NCBI RefSeq assembly: GCF_003611035.1
Contig: NZ_CP030033.1
Coordinates: 3,162,001 to 3,226,000, forward strand
Origin: Cryobacterium soli
GTDB taxonomy: Bacteria; Actinomycetota; Actinomycetes; Actinomycetales; Microbacteriaceae
Direction of reading: 5' to 3'
DNA: 64,000 nt
Shown: positions 42,789 through 52,500 of the stretch, piece after piece
Numbering within the stretch: position 1 is the first letter of the stretch
How the letters are laid out: each line of letters starts with the position of its first letter
Made by a program: the position numbers and the translations under genes
Notes under the pieces: generated by a model
The model's database searches: none
What the model was told of the DNA's origin: nothing
The model's input: the letters and a program-made list of their open reading frames with translations, nothing else

Positions 42789-43849
42789 CCGGGCCTCAGC
42801 CCCCGCAACGGATCGGGTGGATAGACACCGGGCGCGGCCTGGCAATCCTGTTGGTGGCGCTCTACCACTCGGTGAACTGGCTGGGCAGTGCGGGGTTCGA
42901 CCTCGGCTATTGGAGGGAGGTCAACGAGGCGCTCTCGTCCCTGCGCATGCCCCTGTTCTTCGCTCTGGCCGGGATATTCGCACCCAAATGGCTGGCCACG
43001 CCTTGGACGGCCCTGTGGAACTCCAAGCTGCGATTGTACGTGTGGGTGTTCCTGGTCTGGGAGGTGATCGGTTCCCTCGTGTTCCTGGTCGGCACCGGGA
43101 TGCAAGGTCAGGGCTTCGGAGTGCGTCAGAGCCTTCTCGCCCTGCTCGTCTCGCCCGTCGCGCCACGTTTCGAGCTCTGGTTCATCTGGGCGCTCACACT
43201 CTTCTTCGTGGTCGCGAAGGTGACGAGAGTCGCTCCGGCCGCGTGGCAGTTGCTTGCAGCCGGTCTGCTCTCCTTCGTGGCGCTCAGCGGCTGGGCAACC
43301 GCGAACGTGGGCTGGACCGGCTCTGTGCGGTACTACTTCTTCTTCCTCGCCGGCATCTACCTGCGCCCGGTGATTCTCCGACTGGGTACCGTCGCCGTCC
43401 CGCTGGCGGCGGGAATCGTCGTCGCCTGGGCCGGGTTCTCGGTGGGCGTCGCCCTGCTCGACTTGCGGGCCGTACCGGGGGTCTACTTCACCAACTGCCT
43501 GCTCGGTGTCGCCGCGGGCATCGGTCTCAGCCGGGCACTGACCGGAATCGGGCGGCTCGCCGTGCTCGGCCGCACCACCCTGCCGATCTACCTGGCGCAC
43601 ACGCCGATCATCATTCTGCTGTCGTTCGTCCTCTCGGCCCCGCTGGTCAACCCGGCCGTCGCGACAGTGGCCGTCGCGGTGCCGCCGGCCCTGGCCGCCG
43701 TCGCGGTGGCGTTGGCGCTGGCGCTGCACCGGGCGACGGCTCAGACGCCCCTGCGCCACCTGTACCAACCACCCGCCGGGGTGCTCACAGTCGGCCGACC
43801 GGCCACGGATGCGTCAGGGACCCTCCGGTCAGGCCCTGATCTCGTCTGA
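42785..43849 (+). CDS. Acyltransferase family 3 membrane protein
   Basis: This 354-residue integral-membrane O-acyltransferase has about ten helices. The N-terminal RIGWIDTGRGLAILLVALYHS carries the family's catalytic-type His after the D-x-x-R-G-x-A sequence, and a second MPLFFALAGIF segment follows. These enzymes acetylate or succinylate sugars during export. The GTG overlaps the preceding stop (GTGA). Its 3' end overlaps the convergent cytidylyltransferase gene by 21 bp. Confidence 0.88.
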   Translation: MTGPQPPQRIGWIDTGRGLAILLVALYHSVNWLGSAGFDLGYWREVNEALSSLRMPLFFALAGIFAPKWLATPWTALWNSKLRLYVWVFLVWEVIGSLVFLVGTGMQGQGFGVRQSLLALLVSPVAPRFELWFIWALTLFFVVAKVTRVAPAAWQLLAAGLLSFVALSGWATANVGWTGSVRYYFFFLAGIYLRPVILRLGTVAVPLAAGIVVAWAGFSVGVALLDLRAVPGVYFTNCLLGVAAGIGLSRALTGIGRLAVLGRTTLPIYLAHTPIIILLSFVLSAPLVNPAVATVAVAVPPALAAVAVALALALHRATAQTPLRHLYQPPAGVLTVGRPATDASGTLRSGPDLV

Positions 43850-44347
43850 CCGGCCGGAGCCGGGAACGGCGGGCCCCGACGAGGGAGAACCGGGAGAAAG
43901 CGCTTCCAGTGCTCGGCGCAGGGCGGTGCTCGAGGTGTGCATCGTGTACGGGAAATACACGACGTCAACCCCCACTGCAGCAAACTGGCGTTCGAGGTCC
44001 AACCCGCGCGGAGTACCGCGCCAGTCGTCGCCCTTGAAGAAGACATCGAACCCGAGCGTGCGCCAAGTGTCGATCTTGTCCGGCACGGTTTCGGCGACGG
44101 CCTCATCGACGAACGTGATGTGCCGAACGATTTCGAGACGCTCTGCGAGGGGCACCACCGGGAGGGCGCCCTTCGTCAGGAGCAGCATCTCATCCGAAAC
44201 TACCCCCGCGATCAGGTAATCACAGGCGGTCTTCGCTTGCCGGAGGATGTTGAGGTGGCCCACATGGAACAGGTCGAATCCGCCGGCGGCATAGCCGGTC
44301 CTGAGCGCGGTGCGGGGTGTTGCTGGCGCAGGTCGATCGGTGCTCAT
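43829..44347 (-). CDS. Cytidylyltransferase-like nucleotidyltransferase (TagD/GCT type)
   Basis: This 172-residue enzyme makes CDP- or ADP-activated alcohols or sugars. It has the HIGH-type motif HVGH (H28, H31) in FDLFHVGHLNI, the GDDWRGT loop and a C-terminal TMHTSSTALR motif, the RTxGISTT-like site of the family. It resembles glycerol-3-phosphate cytidylyltransferase. A CDP-alcohol phosphotransferase gene lies in the same locus (61161-61982), so it could supply the CDP-activated substrate. The ATG has a weak ribosome-binding site. Confidence 0.85.
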   Translation of the reverse strand: MSTDRPAPATPRTALRTGYAAGGFDLFHVGHLNILRQAKTACDYLIAGVVSDEMLLLTKGALPVVPLAERLEIVRHITFVDEAVAETVPDKIDTWRTLGFDVFFKGDDWRGTPRGLDLERQFAAVGVDVVYFPYTMHTSSTALRRALEALSPGSPSSGPAVPGSGRSDEIRA

Positions 44348-44597
44348 GACGATCTCGATTTCTGCCGGGCGACGGTCGAAGGGCCGCGGAACCGAAAGGT
44401 TGCCGGGTCGTAGCGGACAGTATCCAGACCCGTCTCTTCTGGCTAGGGTTTCCGCCGCCCGAATCTTGGAAAACCATGTAAGCGTTTGACCAATGACCGA
44501 AAGTGAGCAATGCTTGACAACTTATCGGCGGCCCCCAGCGGTTGCTCCATCCCGCCCGTTCCGAACGAGTGCACCAACAGAAATTTCATTTTTCTCC

Positions 44598-46325
44598 ATG
44601 ATCTCCACACTTCAGCGTTCCTCGTCTACACCGACAGTCCCCTCCACCGACAACCTCTCCTACTCCGGCTCCGACCGGTCGGCGGTCCGCAAGCGGCCGC
44701 TCATCGCCGCGTCTGCTGCTCTCGCCGTCGTCGTCGGCCTCTCCGGCTTCGCGGCGGCTCCCGCCCAGGCTGCCCCGGCCACGCCAGTCTCCGCCGCGGC
44801 GGCCGCCGCGGTGTCGACCGCCCTGGAATCCGTCGTCGTGCCGTCGGGCGGCCAGAAGACCATCTCTCTGGGCGCCCTCCCCGCGACGGCAACGTCCGTC
44901 ACCCTCAGCATCCAGGGCGCCGGCGCCTGGCAGGACACCGTGGTCAAGGCGTCGATCGGACCCGACGGCGCCCAGAAGACGGTCTTCACGGCCACCAAGG
45001 ACGGCAACCCCTCCGGCACCGTGACCCTGCCCCTGCAGTCCGGTCACAACGGCAAACTGACGCTCACCAGCAGTCAGGCCAGCGTGCGGTTGAACACCAC
45101 CGTCACTGATGTCGCCGTGACCGCCCCGGCTGCCCCGGCCAAGCCGGCCGCCCCGGCTGCTGCCGGAGCTCTCGAGACCGTGGTCGTTCCGTCCGGCGGA
45201 CAGAAGACCATCCCGCTGGGCACGATCCCGGCAGGAGCCACCTCCGTCACCTTCACCCTCACGGGCTCCGGCGCGTGGCAGAGCACGCTCGTCAAGGCGT
45301 CCATCGGCCCGAACGGCGCCCAGAAGACTGTCTTCACGGCCACCAAGGACGGAAAACCGTCCGCCACCGTGACCCTGCCCCTCCAGTCCGGCCACAACGG
45401 CTCCCTCACCCTCACGAGCAGCCAGGCCAGCGTGCAGCTCAAGACGACCGGAGTGAGCTTCGGCACGACGTCGGCGACGCCGGCTCCCGCGCCGGCGCCG
45501 GCGCCGGCCCCGGCTCCGGCCCCTGCGCCCGCTCCGGCGCCGGCCCCCACCGGCACCCCGGGCAGCGGCAACACCGGCGTTCCGGCCGGAACCAAGCTCA
45601 CCGTGCACAACGGAGACCTGAACGTCACGGCCGCCGGTACCGTCATCGATGGTCTCGATGTCCGGGGATTGGTGAAGATCAGCGCCCCCAACGTGACCAT
45701 CAAGAACTCGGTGATCCGAGGGAAGAAGCTCACCGGGGTCGCCCCGCTGATCAACAACCTCGGCGGCAATGCCGGGCTCAAGATCATCGACACCGAACTG
45801 TTCCCTTCGACGGCCTCTCCCTATGCGATGGGGATCTACGGCTACAACTTCACCGCGACCCGAGTGAACATCCACGGCGTGATCGACAGCATCCACCTCA
45901 CCGGGGGCAACGTCTCGATCGACAAGTCCTGGTTGCATGACAACCTGCACTACGCCAAGGACCCCAACCACGGCGGGAGCCCGAGCCACGACGACTCGAT
46001 CCAGATCCAGAAGGGGAGCAACATCAGCGTCACCAACAGCAACATCAGCGGCGCTTTCAATTCCGGGATCCAGATCACCCAGGACACCGGGAAGGTCTCC
46101 AACTTCACCTTCACCGGCAACTACGCCAACGGAGGCGGCTGCACCGTCAACATCGCCGAGAAGTCCTACGGCCCGGTGCAGGGCGTCAAGATCGCCGACA
46201 ACACCTTCGGGCGCGACACCAAGGTGTCCAACTGTGCTGTGATCGCCAAGTCCACCACCAAGATCGACCTGGCCCGCAACTTCTACACGCCCGACGGCGC
46301 AGCCGTCGTCGTGCACAAGGGCTAG
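44598..46325 (+). CDS. Secreted right-handed beta-helix protein with duplicated N-terminal modules
   Basis: This 575-residue exported protein has an N-terminal cytoplasmic stretch of about 35, then a signal segment (about 37-58). Two tandem 80-90-residue modules follow at about 75-150 and 190-285, both opening VVVPSGGQKTI and ending SSQASV. A Pro-Ala repeat linker (about 293-320) leads to a parallel beta-helix domain (about 330-570) resembling pectate-lyase-like folds. The helix contains repeated NSxI turns (NVTIKNSVI, NISGAFNSGIQ). No obvious catalytic residues could be assigned. Inferred role: binding or cutting the polymer outside. The ATG at 44598 has no clear ribosome-binding site; an earlier ATG at 44493 is less likely. 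Confidence 0.7.
   Translation: MISTLQRSSSTPTVPSTDNLSYSGSDRSAVRKRPLIAASAALAVVVGLSGFAAAPAQAAPATPVSAAAAAAVSTALESVVVPSGGQKTISLGALPATATSVTLSIQGAGAWQDTVVKASIGPDGAQKTVFTATKDGNPSGTVTLPLQSGHNGKLTLTSSQASVRLNTTVTDVAVTAPAAPAKPAAPAAAGALETVVVPSGGQKTIPLGTIPAGATSVTFTLTGSGAWQSTLVKASIGPNGAQKTVFTATKDGKPSATVTLPLQSGHNGSLTLTSSQASVQLKTTGVSFGTTSATPAPAPAPAPAPAPAPAPAPAPAPTGTPGSGNTGVPAGTKLTVHNGDLNVTAAGTVIDGLDVRGLVKISAPNVTIKNSVIRGKKLTGVAPLINNLGGNAGLKIIDTELFPSTASPYAMGIYGYNFTATRVNIHGVIDSIHLTGGNVSIDKSWLHDNLHYAKDPNHGGSPSHDDSIQIQKGSNISVTNSNISGAFNSGIQITQDTGKVSNFTFTGNYANGGGCTVNIAEKSYGPVQGVKIADNTFGRDTKVSNCAVIAKSTTKIDLARNFYTPDGAAVVVHKG
45476..45555 (+). repeat. Pro-Ala low-complexity repeat
   Basis: Repeated GC-only triplet pairs (GCGCCGGCGCCGG...) encode about a dozen Ala-Pro pairs linking the modules to the beta-helix. 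It is prone to slippage and length variation. Confidence 0.8.
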
Positions 46326-46359
46326 TCACCAGTCGCCGCGTCACTGCGGCTCGCATCAC

Positions 46360-46393
46360 CGGAATCCCGCGTGCCCGTGCACGCGGGATTCCG
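46360..46393. terminator. Perfect 15-bp hairpin between the beta-helix and propeller genes
   Basis: CGGAATCCCGCGTGC (46360-46374) and GCACGCGGGATTCCG (46379-46393) pair perfectly with a 4-nt loop. It lies 34 bp after the beta-helix stop. No U-run follows, but the stem is very stable. Confidence 0.75.
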
Positions 46394-46427
46394 CCGTTGC
46401 GCCAGGATGCCGCACGGGAGCAGTGCG

Positions 46428-46469
46428 CCCCGAAGAGGGGGCAGCGCAGCTGAGAATTCATCATATACT
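46428..46469 (+). promoter_or_regulatory. Shared box plus -10 upstream of the first propeller-PKD gene
   Basis: CCCC-GAAGA-GGGG (46428-46440) is followed by CAGCG, and TATACT (46464-46469) lies 23 bp after the box. The same layout precedes the paralog (49436-49479), while the rest of the upstream sequences differ more, so this is probably a real promoter with a regulator site. Confidence 0.55.
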
Positions 46470-46519
46470 CACCAAATCGTGCCGGTCACCCGAATGCCGG
46501 CCGCGGATGGATGAGGCTG

Positions 46520-48613
46520 ATGATGATCTCGCGTGCCCGGAACCCGCTCCTCGCCCTGTTGAGTGTCATCGTCCTGAGCGTGGCGGCCGTCCTGACCGGC
46601 ACGGCAGCGGTGGCCGACACCAACCCGCCCGACTCGGCCACCCCCGCCACCGTCGCGGCCGACGCCTTGCCGACCCCCCAGATCAACGGGGTCGTATGGT
46701 CCCAGCTGATCGTGGGAAATACTGTCTTCGTCGGCGGCGAGTTCACTCGTGCGCGGCCGGCAGGTTCGGCGGCGGGCACCAACGAGGTCGTGCGGAACAA
46801 CCTTCTGGCCTATGACCTCACCACCGGAGCGCTGTCCTCGTTCAATCCGAACATGAACGGCACCGTCCGTGCGCTGGTGGCGGCCAGGGACGGCTCGCGG
46901 ATCTTCGCAGGCGGCACCTTCACCAAGGCCGGGTCGACGACCCGCAACCGGCTGGCCGCATTCACCCCGTCCACCGGGGCTCTGGTCACCTCCTGGGCGC
47001 CCCAGGTCAACGGTCGGGTCGCCGCGCTGGCCGTGAGCGGATCGGCACTGTATGCGGGTGGTGCTTTCACCTCCGCCGGCGGGCAGGCCCGTACCTACAT
47101 GGCCAGCTTCGCGCTCTCGAACGGCGCTGTGCAGGGCTGGTCCGGTAAACCGGCCGGCGGCACGGTGAGCGCGCTGACGGTCTCCCCCGACAGCACGAAG
47201 GTGATCATCGGCGGGTCCTTCACCAGTTACAACGGGAGCAACAATCCCGGGTACGGAATGGCGGCAACCAATGCGACAACGGGTGCAGCGTCGGCCTGGA
47301 AGGTCAACTCCGTGGTCCGCAACGGCGGCAGCACCGCGGCGATCCTCAGTCTCACCTCCACCAGCGCGGGAGTCTTCGGCACGGGATACGACTTCGGCAG
47401 CGGCGGCAACTTCGAGGGAACCTTCCGGGCCACCTGGGCGGACGGCACCCTGACCTGGATGGAGGACTGTCACGGTGACACCTACTCAGCGGCCCCGACC
47501 GCGAACGTGGTCTACACGACGGGGCACGTGCACTATTGCGGCAACATCGGCGGGTTCGGCGAGACGAATCCACGGTCGTATCACCGCACACTGTCGTTTT
47601 CGATGAATGCGACAGGGACCATCACCAAGAACGCCGTCGGCAGTTATACGAACTTCGCCGGAAAGCCGCGGCCGTCTCTGCTCACCTGGTATCCGGACAT
47701 CAACACGGGAACGTACACCGGACAGGGGCAGGGGCCATGGAACGTCGCCGCCAACGCGCAGTACGTGCTGTACGGGGGCGAGTTCACCTCCGTCAACGGT
47801 AAGAAGCAGCAGGGTCTGGTCCGGTTCGCCATCGCGTCGATCGCACCGAACAAAGAGGGACCCAGAGTGACCGGCGCCGACTTCGTGCCCACACTCAGCT
47901 CCCCGGCGGTGGGATCGGTCAAGGTCAGTTGGGCCTCGAACTACGATCGCGACAACGAACTGCTCACCTACGCCGTGCAGCGCGGCGGTGCAACCGTCGC
48001 AACCCTGACCGGGCGGTCGACGGACTGGAAGCGGCCGACACTGACCTGGACCGAAAGCGGCCTTGCCGCCGGTACGTATTCGTACCGCATCAAGGTCACC
48101 GACCCGCGCGGCAACACCAAGACCGGTAACGCGGTCAGTATTACGGTGCGCGGTGCCGCGGCAAACCGTCAGGTCGATCCCAGCGGCTCGAGCTTCGCCG
48201 CCACGGCGACTGGATTGACCCTCGCCGTGGACGCCTCGGCAGTGACGACGCCATCCGGTGCCCCGATGAGTTCCTACGTGTGGGACTTCGGCGACGGCAC
48301 GAGCGCGAGCGGGGCCACCCAGAACCACGACTACGCGAAAGCGGGCACCTATCAAGTCGCGCTCACGGCAACGGATGCCGACGGTTCGGCGGTGACGATC
48401 ACGCAACCGATCGATGTCACGGTGCCGGTCGCGCCCGAGCCGGCCCCAACGGCCGACCCGACCCCGACCCCGACCCCGACCGGAGAGCCCGTCCCCACGG
48501 CGACACCTCCCATTCCACAGGAGGCCGTCACAACCCCGCCTGCGACGCCGACGCCGACGCCGACGCCGACTCCCACGCCCCCGCCCACGCCGACGGGCAC
48601 CGGTGCGCGGTAG
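46520..48613 (+). CDS. Secreted beta-propeller/Fn3-like/PKD surface protein (shorter paralog)
   Basis: This protein of about 697 residues has a signal peptide (about 1-32) and a repetitive propeller-like region of about 400 residues (repeats of the VxVGGxFT type, such as VFVGGEFTRA and IIGGSFTSYN). A Fn3-like domain (about 450-545), a PKD domain (about 550-635; WDFGDGTSASGATQNHDY) and a Pro-Thr-rich tail without anchor follow. The motif DCHGDTYSAAP...HYCGNIGGF with two Cys is conserved in the paralog. I assign no enzymatic role; sugar or protein binding is likely. A TGAGG ribosome-binding site fits the ATG at 46520 or 46523 better than 46511. It lies within the polysaccharide cluster. Confidence 0.75.
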   Translation: MMISRARNPLLALLSVIVLSVAAVLTGTAAVADTNPPDSATPATVAADALPTPQINGVVWSQLIVGNTVFVGGEFTRARPAGSAAGTNEVVRNNLLAYDLTTGALSSFNPNMNGTVRALVAARDGSRIFAGGTFTKAGSTTRNRLAAFTPSTGALVTSWAPQVNGRVAALAVSGSALYAGGAFTSAGGQARTYMASFALSNGAVQGWSGKPAGGTVSALTVSPDSTKVIIGGSFTSYNGSNNPGYGMAATNATTGAASAWKVNSVVRNGGSTAAILSLTSTSAGVFGTGYDFGSGGNFEGTFRATWADGTLTWMEDCHGDTYSAAPTANVVYTTGHVHYCGNIGGFGETNPRSYHRTLSFSMNATGTITKNAVGSYTNFAGKPRPSLLTWYPDINTGTYTGQGQGPWNVAANAQYVLYGGEFTSVNGKKQQGLVRFAIASIAPNKEGPRVTGADFVPTLSSPAVGSVKVSWASNYDRDNELLTYAVQRGGATVATLTGRSTDWKRPTLTWTESGLAAGTYSYRIKVTDPRGNTKTGNAVSITVRGAAANRQVDPSGSSFAATATGLTLAVDASAVTTPSGAPMSSYVWDFGDGTSASGATQNHDYAKAGTYQVALTATDADGSAVTITQPIDVTVPVAPEPAPTADPTPTPTPTGEPVPTATPPIPQEAVTTPPATPTPTPTPTPTPPPTPTGTGAR

Positions 48614-48709
48614 CACCCCCTTGGCAGACGGTCGGGACAGTGTCTAGATGACAGCACGAGGTAATCGACCGGCTCGCCCATCCGCTCAGCATCACCGTCA
48701 GGAGCCCCC

Positions 48710-49408
48710 ATGGCAACACAGCAGCCGGATCCAACCTCTGCCACGTCACCTCGACGCTGGCGCTGGGTGGGAGTAGCCGGGGTCGTCGGTGTCGCGGTTC
48801 TCCTGCTCGTGGCCACGATCTGGTTGTCGCAGGGCGGGGGATCGCCCCTGGTGGGGGCGACGGGAGCGGCGTCGACGGCAAGCGCGACGCCCCCGGAGCC
48901 GTCCGCACCGCCGACAACGCCCAGCGATCCGCCGGCCGCGACGCTGCCGCAGGTCACGACCGAGGCCCCGGCTCCCGCGCCCACCGAGGGGTCGAACGCT
49001 CCGCTGGCTGAACTGCCTCCGGTTCCCCTCACCGAGCAGGTCGCCCCCGTGCCTGGGGTCGTCTTCGGAATCGACGGGTTGGAGTCCGTCGAGGGCGTGG
49101 CCCAGGGCCCGGGCGAGGTCGGTGGCCCCGCGCTCCGATTCACCCTGACCGTTCGCAACGACACCGGTGCGACGGTGTCCCTCCTGTCCACGGTCGTGAA
49201 CCTCTACGCCGGAACGGAGCAGCTGCCCATGATCGACCTGCAACAGCCTGGCGCGGTCCCTCTCCCCGGCGAGGTCGCGGCCGGCGGAACCGTCACGGGG
49301 GTTTTCGTCTTCGCGGTTCCCGTTGAGGAACGCGGCCGGGTGAAGATCGGCGTCGACTACACGGTGGGCGTCCCGATCGTCGTCTTCGAGGGCGAGGCGC
49401 CCGCGTAG
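48710..49408 (+). CDS. Unrecognised membrane-anchored protein with a C-terminal beta domain
   Basis: This 232-residue protein has one N-terminal membrane helix (about 19-41), a long Pro/Thr/Ala-rich stalk (about 48-112) and a compact beta-rich C-terminal domain (about 115-232). That domain (RFTLTVRNDTGATVSLLSTVVNLY...) resembles the DUF4352/immunoglobulin-like folds of secreted proteins. The function is unknown. It sits between the two propeller-PKD genes and follows an AGGAG ribosome-binding site. It may anchor or present partner surface proteins. Confidence 0.65.
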   Translation: MATQQPDPTSATSPRRWRWVGVAGVVGVAVLLLVATIWLSQGGGSPLVGATGAASTASATPPEPSAPPTTPSDPPAATLPQVTTEAPAPAPTEGSNAPLAELPPVPLTEQVAPVPGVVFGIDGLESVEGVAQGPGEVGGPALRFTLTVRNDTGATVSLLSTVVNLYAGTEQLPMIDLQQPGAVPLPGEVAAGGTVTGVFVFAVPVEERGRVKIGVDYTVGVPIVVFEGEAPA

Positions 49409-49435
49409 CGCCCGAGATGTCAACGCCCACCCCAG

Positions 49436-49479
49436 CCCCGAAAAGGGGACAGCGGGTCGTGAGACATCGTCACTATGCT
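49436..49479 (+). promoter_or_regulatory. Shared box plus -10 upstream of the large propeller-LamG-PKD gene
   Basis: CCCC-GAAAA-GGGG (49436-49448) is followed by ACAGCG, with TATGCT (49474-49479) 25 bp downstream of the box. It matches the element at 46428-46469, including the CAGCG after the box and TGAGA before the -10. The two genes are therefore likely co-regulated. Confidence 0.55.
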
Positions 49480-49534
49480 CACTGCGTGCGGTGGCCACCC
49501 GACGGCGACCCTCCCTACCCGAACTGAGGCATTC

Positions 49535-52500
49535 ATGGGTGCTCCGGCCCTGTTCCTGTCGCCACGTGTCCCGATGCCGTCATCTGCCACCCTGCGCCGG
49601 CTGATCCTCGCAGTCTGCGTCGTCGTCGCCATCTTCGCCTCGCTGCTTCTACCCGTGCCCCCCGCGCAGGCGGACACGGCACCCGACGGCGCCGGGACAC
49701 CGACGACGGTGGCGGCCGACGCGCTTCCCACGACGCAGATCAACGGAGTGGTATGGACGCAGGTGATCGTTGGCAACACCGTCTACGTCGGTGGCGAGTT
49801 CACTCGCGCCCGCCCGGCCGGAGCCGCCGCGGGAACCAGCGAGGTGGAACGCAACAACCTGCTCGCGTACAACCTGACCACCGGTGTGCTGTCGACGACG
49901 TTCGCCCCCAGCGTCAACGGCGCGGTCCGGTCCATCGTCGCGTCCCCTGACGGCAGCCGGATCTACCTTGGCGGGGCATTCACGGCGATCAACGGTGTCG
50001 CCAGATACCGGTTGGCCGCCGTGACCACCAGCACGGGCGCACTCGTCACGTCATGGGCGCCGCAGGTCAATGCCCGGGTCACCACCGTGGGCGTGAGCGC
50101 GTCAACGGTCTACGTCGGCGGCGCCTTCTCGTCCGCCAACGGTGTCGCCCGTCAGGGCCTCGCCGCCTTCTCATCCGGCACCGGAGCTGTGCAGGCCTGG
50201 ACGGGCAAGCCGACCGGCGGCACCGTCAACACTCTCACGGTGTCGCCCGATGGTGCGAAGGTCATCGTCGGAGGCAGCTTCACGGCCTACAACGGCGCCT
50301 CGGAACCTGGCTACGGGATGGCCGCGACCGATGCGACCACCGGGACATCTCTGCCGTGGAAGGTGAACTCGTTGGTGCGCAACGGCGGGCCGCAAGCGTC
50401 GATCCTTAGCCTGACCTCCTCGCCAGAGGGAGTCTTCGGCACCGGGTACGTCTTCGGCTCCGGCGGCAACCTCGAGGGCGCCTTCCGAGCGAGCTGGACG
50501 GACGGCAGTCTGATCTGGCTGGAAGACTGCCACGGCGACACCTACTCGGCAGCTCCGGTCCGGGACGCCGTGTACACCACGGGTCACGCGCACTACTGCG
50601 GCAACATCGGCGGATTTCCTCAGGCCACCCCGTGGACGTACCACCGCACTCTCACCTTCGGTATGCAGGCCACCGGGACCATCACCGCCGATCCCCTTGG
50701 CTACTACAACTTTGCCGGAACCCCCCGGCCGAGTCTGCTCACCTTCTACCCGGACATCAACACCGGAACCTACACCGGACAGGGCCAGGGTCCCTGGAGC
50801 GTCGCAGCGAACCAGGACTACGTGCTCTACGGCGGCGAATTCACCATTGTGAACAACAAGAAGCAACAGGGTCTGGTGCGCTTCGCCACCTCCGCCATCG
50901 CCCCCAACAAGGAGGGCCCGCGCCTCACCGGCGCCGACTTCGTGCCCTCGGTGGCCTCGTTCGTCTCCGGAACGGCCCGGCTGAGCTGGCAGGCCAACTA
51001 CGACCGCGACAACGAGAACCTCAGCTACGAGGTGCTCCGCGACGGGGTGAGCGTCAAGACCATCGTCGCCGCCTCGTCCGACTGGAACCGTCCCCTCCTC
51101 AGCTGGACGGACACCGGCCTCACGAGCGGCCGGGCCTACTCGTACAGGCTGCGGGTCACCGACCCGTTCGGCAACGTGAAGACTGGCAATTCGGTGTCGG
51201 TGACCGTCGCCGCGGGCTCGCAGAGCGAGTACACCACGGCAGTTCTCGCAGATTCCGCACACTCGTATTGGCCCCTGGGCGAATCCAGTGGCAGCACGGC
51301 TTTCGACTGGGTCTCCGGGCTCGACCTGAGCGTCCACTCCGGAGTCACCCGCGGTGCGCAGGGAGCGATCATCGGCAGCTCAGGCACTGCCGCCGCATTC
51401 GACGGCAGCGCGAACGGGTATGCATCCACTGACATCGCGCAGCCGTCAACCGACACGTTCAGCGTCGAGGCGTGGGTGAAGACCACAAGCACGACGGGGG
51501 GGAAGATCGTCGGGTTCGGTGCAAACAGCAGCGGCACCTCCTCCTCCTACGACCGGCATGTCTACATGGACGACTCGGGCAAGATCTGGTTCGGCGTCTA
51601 CCCGGGCGACGTGCGCACGGTGAACAGCACCACCGCCTACAACGACGGCCGCTGGCATCAGGTCGTTGCGACTCTGAGTTCGGCGGGCATGGTGCTGTTC
51701 ATCGACGGCCGCAAGGTCGCCCAGCGTTCCGATGTCACCAGCGGCCAGGCCTACACCGGGTACTGGCGGATCGGAGGGGACAGCATCGGCGGGTGGCCGA
51801 GCCAGCCGTCGAGCTCGTTCATCTCCGCCGACATCGACGAGGTCGCCGTCTACCAGGCACCGCTCAGCCTCGCCCAGGTCATCGCGCATTACGAAGCCTC
51901 CGGGCGCACCTCGCCGGTTCCCGTCGCTCCGACGGACGCCTATGGCGCTGCCGTGTACAACGCCGCCCCCGAACTGTACTGGCGCCTGGGCGAAACGTCG
52001 GGCTCCGTCGCCGCGGACTCGTCGCGGGCCATGACCCCCGGGACCTACTCCGGCCAGGTCACCCGGGGTGCTGCGGGATTGGTCACGGGCACCGGCAACA
52101 CGGCGGCCACCTTCTCCGGCGGGATTGTCAGCAGCACGGCACAGGTGACCGATCCGCGCGTCTACTCCCTCGAAGCTTGGTTCTCGACGACGTCGACCCA
52201 GGGCGGCAAGATCATCGGCTTCGGCGACCAGCAGACCGGTCTGTCCGGCAACTACGACAGGCACGTCTATCTCCAGGACGACGGCAGGCTGGTCTTCGGA
52301 ACCTGGACCGGCACGGCGAACACCATCACCACACCGAACGCCTATAACGACGGTCGCCGCCATCACGTCGTCGCGGTCCAGTCCGGCAGCGGGATGACGC
52401 TCTACGTCGACGGCGCTGTCGTCGGCACCAACCCGCAGACCGGCGCCCAGGCCTACTCCGGCTATTGGCGGGTGGGCGGCGACCCGACCTGGGGGTCGAG

